Shown: one piece after another, positions 42,379 through 50,240 of the stretch | Position numbering within the stretch: the stretch's first letter is position 1 | Layout of the letters: each line of letters opens with the position of its first letter | NCBI GenBank assembly: GCA_016463225.1 | Contig: JAEMRT010000028.1 | Location: 1-51,739, forward strand | From: Sphingopyxis sp. | GTDB lineage: Bacteria > Pseudomonadota > Alphaproteobacteria > Sphingomonadales > Sphingomonadaceae | Reading direction: 5' to 3' | DNA length: 51,739 nucleotides | Program-made: the position numbers and the translations under genes | The notes under the pieces: generated by a model | What the model was told of the DNA's origin: nothing | Database searches by the model: none | Seen by the model: only the letters and a program-made list of their open reading frames with translations

Positions 42379-43320
42379 GTGCTGGCGCTCTACATCGCCC
42401 AGATCGTTGTGCCGCTCGCGCTGATCGGGTGGATTGCGCTTGCGCCGCAACGCAGTCTTGCCGGGTTCTGGGTCCAGGTGATTGCGACCGCTGCCGGGCT
42501 GATCGCGCTGGCTCGCACCGGGCTCTGGCTGTTTCCGCCCTGGTGGACCCCTTATGCGTCTGGCCTGCTGCTCGTTGCCGCCATGGGCTTTGCCTTGAGG
42601 AGGCGTCCTCCCGCAACGCGCTGGCCAAGCGGATTGCGGGCCTACGCCGTCATTATCGGGTTCGCGCTGCTCGGGATGTTCGCGACCAATATGGCGCGTC
42701 TGGCTCTGGCGGGAGCGCAGCAACCCGCCGGTCCTTCGATCGCGCTCGCCTCGTCGCTTGGCGCGGGGCAGTATCTGGTGGCAAATGGCGGTGCGTCGAC
42801 CTTGGTCAATGCGCATGCCGACATACTCGACCAATCGGTGCCCGCCCACCGAAACTGGCGCGGCACCGCTTATGGTGTCGATTTAGTCGCCATCGATAGC
42901 TGGGGTCTTCGTGCCGACGGCGTGATGCCGCCCGATCCCAGCCGCTATCATATTTTCGGCATGCCGGTCGTGAGTCCTTGTGCGGGCGAGGTCATCGCCG
43001 CAGTCGACGGCCTTCCGGATATGCAGGTGCCGAAAGTCGATGCGGTCAATCTCGCGGGCAACCACATCATTCTTCGATGCGGCGGCACCGACGTCGTGCT
43101 GGCGCATTTTCAGCGGGGCTCGGTGCAGGTCCGGACCGGCGAGCGGCTCGCCGTCGGGGCGCCGATCGCCTTGGTCGGCAACTCGGGAGGCAGCAGCGAG
43201 CCCCATCTGCACATTCACGCGCAAGCGCCCGCAGATCGGGATGCACCACTGTCGGGCGAACCCATTCCCATGACGCTCGGCGGACGCTTCCTCGTCAGGA
43301 GCGACCAGTTTTCGCCATGA
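42379..43320 (+). CDS. Membrane-anchored M23-like protein with an altered zinc site
   Basis: 313 residues. Four hydrophobic helices occupy the first 115 residues; a LytM/M23-like domain follows (about 160-305). The HxH ligands are present (H276 and H278 in SEPHLHIHAQ) and D168 is in AYGVDLVA. The first expected zinc ligand, His of the HxxxD motif, is A164. That suggests a degenerate domain that regulates or binds amidases rather than cutting peptidoglycan. The start is GTG 42379, two bases after the Acg stop; a longer open frame from 42154 mirrors acg. End of the fixLJ operon. Confidence 0.82.
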   Translation: MLALYIAQIVVPLALIGWIALAPQRSLAGFWVQVIATAAGLIALARTGLWLFPPWWTPYASGLLLVAAMGFALRRRPPATRWPSGLRAYAVIIGFALLGMFATNMARLALAGAQQPAGPSIALASSLGAGQYLVANGGASTLVNAHADILDQSVPAHRNWRGTAYGVDLVAIDSWGLRADGVMPPDPSRYHIFGMPVVSPCAGEVIAAVDGLPDMQVPKVDAVNLAGNHIILRCGGTDVVLAHFQRGSVQVRTGERLAVGAPIALVGNSGGSSEPHLHIHAQAPADRDAPLSGEPIPMTLGGRFLVRSDQFSP

Positions 43321-43476
43321 TCGAAGCGCAAGTGGCGCTGCGGCGGGTAAAGCTGATCCGCACGATCGCCTAGGCGCCCTTCGCATCTGCTAAGCGTTTG
43401 CCATGTTCGCCAGTTCGGCGGGTATCAGAATGGAGTTGCTCCGATCCCGTGCTGCCTGCGCTGCCGTCATGCTTTT

Positions 43477-43488
43477 CCGAACTACCCC
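43477..43488. promoter_or_regulatory. GGGGTAGTTCGG box (reverse orientation)
   Basis: CCGAACTACCCC, the reverse complement of GGGGTAGTTCGG, lies about 90 bases before the next gene. It shares the GTAGTT core with the other boxes of the island. Confidence 0.35.
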
Positions 43489-43577
43489 TGAATACCCCCT
43501 GACGTGACCATTCAGGCTCATGACACGCGCCGAGGCGCTTGGGTGCTGCAAGCTGGGGGGCCGAATGGAGAAAACAG

Positions 43578-44279
43578 ATGAAAACTCTTCTATTAGGCTT
43601 GGCCGTGTCCGCCGCGGCCATAACGGGACCTGCCGCAGCGCAGAATCCGAACGACAGCTACCAGGACCGAAGCGGAAGCTACCGGGACGACGACAGAGCG
43701 CGCGGAAATATTTCGGCGAGGATCGAGCAGCTGCGCGTGCGGATCCAGACAGGGGTTCAATCCGGCGCCATCAGCCGTCAGGAAGCAATGCCGCTTCGTA
43801 CCGGCCTTCGCTCTCTGACTCAGCTGGAGCGCCGCTACAGCCGCAATGGTTTGAACGACCAGGAGACCCGGGATTTGCAGATGCGCCTGCGGTCGCTCAG
43901 GCAGGATGTCCGCCGCGCCGATCAGGGTGCGAACGGACGTTATGACGACTGGGACCGCCAGAACGGCCGTGACGATGACCGGTACGACGATCGGGACTAT
44001 GGCCGCGACGATCGCCGGGACGACGACGATGATGACCGCTATCGGCAACCCGAACAGCGCGGCGGACTGGGCGGCGTGATCGATGACGTGTTGGGCCGGA
44101 ACACTGCGACATTGGAAGTCGGGCAGCGTGCGCCTTCGAACCTGTATGGCGTACCCTATGAAGATCGTAGCCGGTACCGCGATACGGACCGGTCCTACTA
44201 TCGCTCGGACGGGCGCCAAATCTATCAGATCGACGCCCGCACCCAAACGGTGCTCCGCATTCACTCGATGAACCGATAA
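43578..44279 (+). CDS. Exported Asp/Arg-rich low-complexity protein
   Basis: 233 residues. A signal peptide (MKTLLLGLAVSAAAITGPAAA, described in part) is followed by a helical segment of about 80 residues (ISARIEQLRVRIQTGVQSG, LRSLRQDVRRAD). A long Asp/Arg/Tyr-rich stretch (about 125-170, DDRYDDRDYGRDDRRDDDDDD) and a C-terminal part with YRSDGRQIYQIDARTQTV follow. Such polyampholyte tails occur in sphingomonad periplasmic proteins of unknown role. ATG 43578 has GGAG upstream. A hairpin closes the transcript. Confidence 0.75.
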   Translation: MKTLLLGLAVSAAAITGPAAAQNPNDSYQDRSGSYRDDDRARGNISARIEQLRVRIQTGVQSGAISRQEAMPLRTGLRSLTQLERRYSRNGLNDQETRDLQMRLRSLRQDVRRADQGANGRYDDWDRQNGRDDDRYDDRDYGRDDRRDDDDDDRYRQPEQRGGLGGVIDDVLGRNTATLEVGQRAPSNLYGVPYEDRSRYRDTDRSYYRSDGRQIYQIDARTQTVLRIHSMNR

Positions 44280-44287
44280 CCGCACAG

Positions 44288-44321
44288 GCGCCTCAGCCGG
44301 TAATCGGGCTGGCTGAGGTGC
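44288..44321 (+). terminator. Hairpin after the Asp/Arg-rich gene
   Basis: GCGCCTCAGCC (44288-44298) pairs with GGCTGAGGTGC (44311-44321) with one G-T wobble around a 12-base loop, nine bases after the stop. It is a strong stem, but without a T-run. Confidence 0.5.
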
Positions 44322-44409
44322 AGTGTGTGTGGCTGCCGGGCAAAGACTGCGAATCTCAATAGCGCGTCCGCTTTCCTTTTTGCCTACCCCCGGCGGATCG
44401 AGCGCATGT

Positions 44410-44440
44410 GGGGCAACTAGGGACAAGCCCTTAGTTTGCC
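44410..44440. promoter_or_regulatory. Imperfect palindrome upstream of the L,D-transpeptidase
   Basis: GGGGCAACTAGGGAC and GCCCTTAGTTTGCC form an imperfect inverted repeat whose halves contain TAGTT cores, ending 30 bases before ATG 44470. It is related to, but weaker than, the other boxes of the island. Confidence 0.35.
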
Positions 44441-44469
44441 GGCGTCATAGCCATGATAGTCGTTGGATC

Positions 44470-45480
44470 ATGAAAACCATATTCCACGGCGCCCCGTCCC
44501 CGCCCCTCTTATCCGTCGCCCTGCGCGGCATGGCAGCCCTTATGTCTGCGGCGTTGCTCGTCGCCCCTGCGCTGACGTCGGCTCAGCACCCCGTCCCGTC
44601 GATGACGGTCGCCGACGCGGTCGAGAGGCTGAAACCGGGCGAGTATATCTGGGCACCGCAAGTCGCGCCCGAAGGCCCGATCATGATTGTGGTCAGCCTG
44701 CAGCGGCAGCGAGCCTATATCTATCGCAACGGCGTGATCATCGGCATCTCCACCGTCTCTACCGGAAGCGAAGGGCGCGAGACGCCCGTCGGCATCTTCA
44801 CCGTATTGCAGAAGCATATCGACCATAAGTCGAACCTCTATGACAATGCGCCGATGCCGTTCATGCAGCGGCTGACGTGGGACGGCATCGCGATGCACGC
44901 CGGCAAAATACCGGGCTTCCCCGCCTCGCACGGTTGCATCCGCTTGCCGACGGCCTTTGCCAAGCTGCTTTACGGTGTGACGGTCAAGGGGATGACCGTG
45001 ATCATCACCGATGACGCGCCGGTCCCGAGATTGGCGCCTTCACCCAGCCTGTTTTCGGCCGACGGTGCGGAGACATCGCCCGACGCCGAAATCATCTGGC
45101 AGCCCGAACTGGCGCCCATGGGCCCGATATCGGTCATTATCAGCGCCGCAGACCTTCGGATGATCGTGCTGCGCAACGGCAAACAGATCGCGTCGGCACC
45201 CGTCGCGCTGACGCGTCCGGTCGTCCGGCCTGCAGCGTTCATGGTCAGGGCGGCCGGTGATACGGGACCGCAATGGCTTGCGGTGGCGCTACCCTGGGAC
45301 AAGCCAAGCCCGGCGTCGGTTACGGAAATCGCTCCCGAGAAGAGCATCGTGGTGGATGAAAAATTCAGGCTGGCGCTGGTCAAGCTGCTAACACCGGGCG
45401 ACACTGTGGTCATCACGCCCGATACGCTTCAGGCGGGCAGCACCGGCGCACCGGTCGTCATATTATCCGACGATCAATGA
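44470..45480 (+). CDS. L,D-transpeptidase (YkuD domain)
   Basis: 336 residues. A signal-like N-terminus (LRGMAALMSAALLVAPALTSA) precedes a YkuD domain (about 65-185). The catalytic motif is HAGKIPGFPASHGCIRLP, with nucleophile C156. A second region (about 205-330) repeats WQPELAPMGPISVIISAADLRM, echoing WAPQVAPEGPIMIVVSLQRQR of the first. This suggests an internal duplication in which the second copy lacks the Cys motif. It should act in the periplasm on peptidoglycan cross-links or lipoprotein attachment. ATG 44470; the stop overlaps the next start as ATGA. Confidence 0.92.
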   Translation: MKTIFHGAPSPPLLSVALRGMAALMSAALLVAPALTSAQHPVPSMTVADAVERLKPGEYIWAPQVAPEGPIMIVVSLQRQRAYIYRNGVIIGISTVSTGSEGRETPVGIFTVLQKHIDHKSNLYDNAPMPFMQRLTWDGIAMHAGKIPGFPASHGCIRLPTAFAKLLYGVTVKGMTVIITDDAPVPRLAPSPSLFSADGAETSPDAEIIWQPELAPMGPISVIISAADLRMIVLRNGKQIASAPVALTRPVVRPAAFMVRAAGDTGPQWLAVALPWDKPSPASVTEIAPEKSIVVDEKFRLALVKLLTPGDTVVITPDTLQAGSTGAPVVILSDDQ

Positions 45481-46163
45481 TCGCAACCACGCCTTTGGTC
45501 GAACTTCCGGGAGAAGTGCGCGATCTGGCCCTTCGACTGGGCGCGAGCGAGAAATGCGCCGGATCGATCGTCACCCTCGAACAGCGCGGCACCATGCGCG
45601 CCGCGCCGAGCGCGAGCCCGATGCAGTTCACGGCGCGCCAGACGATTGCCACAGAAGCGGTGGAGTTCGAGTGGCGCGCGAAATGCGGTCCGTTCGGTGC
45701 GCTGTCGGTCACCGACTATCTACGCGCCGATAGCTGGGGTGTTCGGGTGCGCTTGCTGGGACTCATCCCCATCGCCACCTCCGTTGACAGTCCGGCCGCG
45801 ATGAAGGGCGAGACCATGCGCTATCTGGCCGAGCTGCCCTGGGCGCCCGATGCCATATTGAGCAATTCGCGCCTGGTCTGGCGGGTGGTCAATGCACATA
45901 GTTTTGCGGTCTCGTCGCGCGATGGCGTCGGCGAGGTCATCTTGCGACTGTCGCCCGACGGGCTGGTCGCCGCGATCGAGGCAAAAGACCGCCCCCAGAT
46001 CGAGGGCGACGTCACCGTCGAACGGCCCTGGCAGGGCGAATTCAGCGACTATCAGTGTTTCGAGGGCCGGACCGTGCCGACGCGCGGCGAGGTATCTTGG
46101 ATTCTACCGACTGGCGCCTTCAAGACCTGGGAGGGTGAGGTAACCGGCTGGTCCCTGCACTGA
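45477..46163 (+). CDS. DUF6544/DUF6920-like protein
   Basis: 228 residues without a signal peptide or helix long enough for the membrane. MQFTARQTIATEAVEFEWRA, YLAELPWAPDAILSN and PTRGEVSWILPTGAFKTWEGEV match the DUF6544-like pattern found in many proteobacteria and actinobacteria. These proteins look like lipocalin/LolA-type beta barrels. No function is known. ATG 45477 overlaps the L,D-transpeptidase stop, so the two are co-translated. Confidence 0.75.
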   Translation: MIATTPLVELPGEVRDLALRLGASEKCAGSIVTLEQRGTMRAAPSASPMQFTARQTIATEAVEFEWRAKCGPFGALSVTDYLRADSWGVRVRLLGLIPIATSVDSPAAMKGETMRYLAELPWAPDAILSNSRLVWRVVNAHSFAVSSRDGVGEVILRLSPDGLVAAIEAKDRPQIEGDVTVERPWQGEFSDYQCFEGRTVPTRGEVSWILPTGAFKTWEGEVTGWSLH

Positions 46164-46545
46164 CCGGGACCGCGCCTTCTTTGACGCGGCGATCCGGCGC
46201 GAAACCGGAAAAAGTTCATCCAAAACGAACAGCGATCCAAAGTTCAGCTTGTTGTGCCTCGCCAGCCAGACCGGAAGACAAGTATCGAAATTGGGAGTTC
46301 GATCACGTCCGCGAACCGCTAGCGGATGACATATTCAGGGGGCGTCAGGCAGCTCTTGTTGAGATTGGCAGCGAGAGAGCGGACATTCTATCTGGTTGCG
46401 AGCCGTGCGCTCTCTAGTAGTTTCGATTGGCCGTGCGTCGCGCTGAGCGACTTCCTTATGCGGTGGTAGCCGCCCGTGGGCAGACAGGGAAAAGCGATGT
46501 TTGGACCGCTCGATAGCCGTTGAAAGTCCTTGATAGCTGGGAGTC
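46164..46545. other. Intergenic region between convergent operons
   Basis: 382 bases, no gene supported. Composition is lower in GC than the flanks. It contains AGCGGACATT (46378-46387), the third copy of a small dispersed sequence, and a CCGCTAGCGG palindrome near 46315. No clear terminator with a T-run was seen. Confidence 0.4.
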
Positions 46546-47829
46546 CTAAGCCATCGCAGCCAATATCTCCGAGATCGCCACGAACGCAAAGCACACCGAA
46601 CTGTCGGCGACACCGTAAGGCAGGAAGATGTCGTCGCCGATCCTGATGGCGCCGCAGGTGTACACGACATTGGGGACATAGCCTTCGCGGTCCTCGTCGG
46701 CGGCCGACAGGATCGGATTGGCGGTGCGGCCGATCACTTTCGATGGGTCGGCCTTGTCGAGCAGCACCGCACCGATGGCATATTTGCGCATCGCACCGAC
46801 CCCGTGAGTCAGCACCAGCCAGCCCTCGTCGAGTTCGATCGGCGCGCCGCAGTTACCGATCTGGATCAGCTCCCAAGGGAACTTCGGCTCCAGCAGCAAG
46901 TCGCCACCCGACCAATGGTCGATAGTGTCGGAGCGCAGCAGGTAGAGATTCTTACCGTCCTGCCGCCCGATCATGTGAAACTGACCGTCGATCTTGCGCG
47001 GGAACAGCGCCATGCCCTTGTTGCGACCTGCACCGCCCTTGATCGGCGTCAGCGTAAAATCCTTGAAATCGCGCGTGCGCAGCAGTTCGGACTGGATGTC
47101 GCGGCCGCTGTAGGCGGTGTAAGTGCCGATCCATTCGCATTTGCCGCCGTCGCGCTCGAATTCGACGAGCCGCAGATCCTCCAGTCCGTTGCGCTGGGCC
47201 TCGGTGATCGGAAAGATGACGGTACCCGACAGGCTGCTGTCGCTCTGGCGATAAAGCGAGACGACGTCGTCGGGCTTGTCCTCCGGTCCAGGCCCCGGCA
47301 TCGCCGCGGTGGCAAAGGCGGGCTGCGGCAACAGTGTCATTTCGCGGTCGTTGGTGATGATCCCTTCGCGAAAGGCAATCGTCGAAATATGCCCTTCGCC
47401 GACCGCGCGCAGCGACAGCAGGATGCGGATGCTGCCATCCTGCATCCCGCTCTGATCGGGATGGCGCACGACGCTGGGGTTCATCAGCGCCGCGGCGGCA
47501 TAGCTATATTCGTGGCAAAAATAGGCGCCGATCAGCAGCCTCATTTCACGCTTGAGCGGCAGGCCGCCGAGCCCGAGCTTGTGCTCGATCTCTTCGAACC
47601 GGTCTTCGAACACTTTTTCGATCTGCCAGTGCCGGTCGGCGAAATCGCGCAACACGACCCCGAGTTCGGCGCGCACCGTGCGCGGGTTGAGCGCGACGAT
47701 TTCGCGCGCCAGCCGATGCACGCGCTCAAGGTCGGGACCCGACGCCTGCCACGCCAGATGGAACGGCCGCACAACGACGCGGGTCGGGTCGGCGTGGAGC
47801 CGTAATTCGTGCTGAACGAGTTGAGCCAT
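46546..47829 (-). CDS. GH130-family phosphorylase/hydrolase-like protein
   Basis: 427 residues. A helical N-terminal extension of about 90 residues (VHRLAREIVALNPRTVRAEL) precedes a five-bladed beta-propeller. The GH130 general-acid Asp is in GLEDLRLVEF, where most members read EDPR. MNPSVVRHPDQ, GGAGRNKGMALFPRKIDG and NCGAPIELDEGWLVLTHGVG are other family patches. GH130 enzymes phosphorolyse or hydrolyse beta-mannosides. ATG 47829 lies eight bases after the GT4 stop. With mannose-6-phosphate isomerase upstream, a beta-mannan or mannosylated oligosaccharide is the likely substrate, but the linkage is unknown. Confidence 0.85.
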   Translation of the reverse strand: MAQLVQHELRLHADPTRVVVRPFHLAWQASGPDLERVHRLAREIVALNPRTVRAELGVVLRDFADRHWQIEKVFEDRFEEIEHKLGLGGLPLKREMRLLIGAYFCHEYSYAAAALMNPSVVRHPDQSGMQDGSIRILLSLRAVGEGHISTIAFREGIITNDREMTLLPQPAFATAAMPGPGPEDKPDDVVSLYRQSDSSLSGTVIFPITEAQRNGLEDLRLVEFERDGGKCEWIGTYTAYSGRDIQSELLRTRDFKDFTLTPIKGGAGRNKGMALFPRKIDGQFHMIGRQDGKNLYLLRSDTIDHWSGGDLLLEPKFPWELIQIGNCGAPIELDEGWLVLTHGVGAMRKYAIGAVLLDKADPSKVIGRTANPILSAADEDREGYVPNVVYTCGAIRIGDDIFLPYGVADSSVCFAFVAISEILAAMA

Positions 47830-47837
47830 GGACGTTC

Positions 47838-50108
47838 CTACCCGACTTTGGCGGCAAAGTCCCGGATCGCATAGGTCGCGTGCTGATACGCCAGCACCGA
47901 TTCGGCCCCTTCGTTGAGATTGACGCCGCGGGGATTGATCCCGTCGCGGCTGGTGCCGCTGAGCGGATCGGCGACCGCGACCCCGCGGTCGTTGCGGCCG
48001 GCGAACCAATCATAAGCACGCCGGGCATGGACCAGCCAGATCGCGTCGCCGGTCACATCATAGGCCGCCGACGCCGCGTCGATCATCGCCCAGATTTCCA
48101 CCGGCTGCTGATCGAACGGGCGCGGCGGTGCATAGGCACGTCCGAAGCTGTCCGATCCCACCGGCCGGAAATGTCCGCGCGGCGCTGTCTGGAGGTCATT
48201 TATCCAACGCAGGGTGTCGATGCCGCAAGCGGTGACATCGGCGCGTCCCGACCGGACGCCGGCGCGCAGCATCGCCTCGGGCAACCGGCCATTGTCATAG
48301 GCGAGAACATCTTCGAACCAGTACCAGTCGGGCCGCGCAACGGCGGCATGCCAAGCGAGCAACCGATCGGCGCCTTGCTCGATAATCTCCAACGCAAGCG
48401 CATGCTCCGCGTCTCTGCCCAGCACATAGTCGGCGCCCAGGATCGCAAAGGCAATCGCGCGCGGCGATTGAAACACGAGCGCCGAAGGCGCAGTGCGTTC
48501 GAACAATTCGCGCGCCCATATACGCAAACCCGCGCTCTGCGCGTCTCGCGCTGTCGCGCCGATCGCCCATAACGTCCGGCCGCAGCTGTCTTCGGACCCG
48601 ACATCTTCCAGCCAGCCCCGCCCGAAATCCATGAAGTTGCGGAACGCACCGGTATCGGGGTTCCAGGCATGCTGGACGAATGACGCGAATATTCCGGGCA
48701 ATCGGCCGCACTGCCGCAGCTCCTGACCCTCAAGGCGGTTCATCAGCATCAGCGCGCGGGCATTGTCATCGATGCAATAACCGTGCGCGCGGTCCGGAAC
48801 GCTGTGAATACAGTGCTGCAATATGCCGGTATCGTCGCAGATGCGCAGCAATCCCTCGATGCCGATCGTCGCAGGCACGCGGGCGATCTCGGCTTTAACC
48901 CGGCTGTCCTCGACCAGGCGATGGCTCCGCGCGGCAAAGGCCGGCCAGATCATGTCTCGGCCGCGGGCATAGGCCCGCTGCTGCAATGTCGTCAGCCGTT
49001 CGGGGTCGCCCAGCAAATCAACGACCGCGGCGCCCAGCGCCGCGCTGTCGTGAAACGGCACCAGCACGCCATGATCGTCGGCAAGCAACTCGATCGCATG
49101 GACATAGGGGGTCGACACTACCGCCTTGCCCAGCGCCATCGCATAGGACAGCGTCCCCGACGTCGATTGCTGCACGCCGGTATAGGGTGTGACATAGACG
49201 TCGGCGGCTTCGAGCAGGTCGAGCAGGTCGTCTGTCTCCATGAAGGCGTTGATCCAGCGGACATGGTCGGCCACGCCCAACACCTCGGCCTGCGCCTGGA
49301 GTCGCTCGCGATACGCTTCGCCCTCATGCGCCAGAAGATTGGGATGTGTCGCGCCGGCGATGCAATAAAGAACGTCGGGATGCGCCGCCACGATCGCGGG
49401 CAGAGCGTCGATCACCGCCTCGATCCCCTTGCCCGACGACAACAGGCCGAAAGTCAGCACGACCTCTTTGCCCTCGAACCCGAATTGGGTCTTGAACTGC
49501 GCAGACCGGCCGAACGGCCGGTCGGGCACGCCGTGCGCGATCAGGGCAATCTGTTCGTCATCGGCATGATAAACGGTGTGCAGCAAATGGCGCGAGCGTT
49601 CGGACATCACCACCAGCTTGCTGGCCCGTGCGATGATCCGGGCCATCACGCGGCGTTGATCGGTGGTTGGCTCCGCCAGCACGGTATGCAGCGTGACGAT
49701 CAACGGTGCGGCGAAGCGATCGATCAGCTCGAACAGCATATCGCCCGCGACGCCGCCGAACAGTCCGAATTCATGCTGGAGCCACACGACATCGGCGCAG
49801 CTGGCCTCGATCTGTTTCGCGGCATCGACAAAACTGCTCGGGTCGCGCTCTTTGATAAAAGCGCGAACCAGCGGATTGGACTGATTGGGCGTCGCCGTTG
49901 GCGACATCGCGTACACATCGATCGCGAGATCGGGGTAAGCGTCCTTGAGCGAATCATATACGTCGGTAGTGAACGTGGCGATCCCACAGCGGCGCGGCAG
50001 AAAGCCGCCAATAAGCGCCAATCGGAGTGGCGCCTCGACTTTCGGCAGCAGCGCGTCGCCAATTTCCAGGCCTTCGTCGAATGACGAGCGATGGGGGGCT
50101 TCATACAT
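47838..50108 (-). CDS. Two-part protein: GT4 glycosyltransferase plus helical C-terminal domain
   Basis: 756 residues. Residues about 28-400 form a GT-B retaining glycosyltransferase of family 4: LALIGGFLPRRCGIATFTTD, GLLSSGKGIEAVIDALP, then VTPYTGVQQSTSGTLSYAMA and LGKAVVSTPY. The usual E-x7-E pair is not kept; the second Glu position is Tyr in SYAMALGK. Residues about 410-756 are helical with repeating W/D motifs (HGYCIDDNARALM, DWYWFEDVLAYDNGRLPEA, WAMIDAASAAYD), like an (alpha/alpha)6 six-hairpin fold. Synthesis of a mannose glycan with GH130 as its processing partner is inferred. An out-of-frame ATG at 50230 opens a short unrelated frame and is not used. Confidence 0.85.
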   Translation of the reverse strand: MYEAPHRSSFDEGLEIGDALLPKVEAPLRLALIGGFLPRRCGIATFTTDVYDSLKDAYPDLAIDVYAMSPTATPNQSNPLVRAFIKERDPSSFVDAAKQIEASCADVVWLQHEFGLFGGVAGDMLFELIDRFAAPLIVTLHTVLAEPTTDQRRVMARIIARASKLVVMSERSRHLLHTVYHADDEQIALIAHGVPDRPFGRSAQFKTQFGFEGKEVVLTFGLLSSGKGIEAVIDALPAIVAAHPDVLYCIAGATHPNLLAHEGEAYRERLQAQAEVLGVADHVRWINAFMETDDLLDLLEAADVYVTPYTGVQQSTSGTLSYAMALGKAVVSTPYVHAIELLADDHGVLVPFHDSAALGAAVVDLLGDPERLTTLQQRAYARGRDMIWPAFAARSHRLVEDSRVKAEIARVPATIGIEGLLRICDDTGILQHCIHSVPDRAHGYCIDDNARALMLMNRLEGQELRQCGRLPGIFASFVQHAWNPDTGAFRNFMDFGRGWLEDVGSEDSCGRTLWAIGATARDAQSAGLRIWARELFERTAPSALVFQSPRAIAFAILGADYVLGRDAEHALALEIIEQGADRLLAWHAAVARPDWYWFEDVLAYDNGRLPEAMLRAGVRSGRADVTACGIDTLRWINDLQTAPRGHFRPVGSDSFGRAYAPPRPFDQQPVEIWAMIDAASAAYDVTGDAIWLVHARRAYDWFAGRNDRGVAVADPLSGTSRDGINPRGVNLNEGAESVLAYQHATYAIRDFAAKVG

Positions 50109-50240
50109 TGGCAGACACCTTCCGAAAGAATGCGATAGAAGGCCTCACCCACCAAATTTCGACTATCATTGGACGCAATCTCGCCATCCGGCGTCAGAAA
50201 CAGAACCGGCCGACGGCGTGATGGTTCCATCCGGCCTCCG

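Noticed and set aside
49724..50230. Alternative frame before and over the GT4 start
   Set aside because: The first 40 codons are outside GT4, but the rest mirrors it; no homology, and GT4 has a normal start at 50108.
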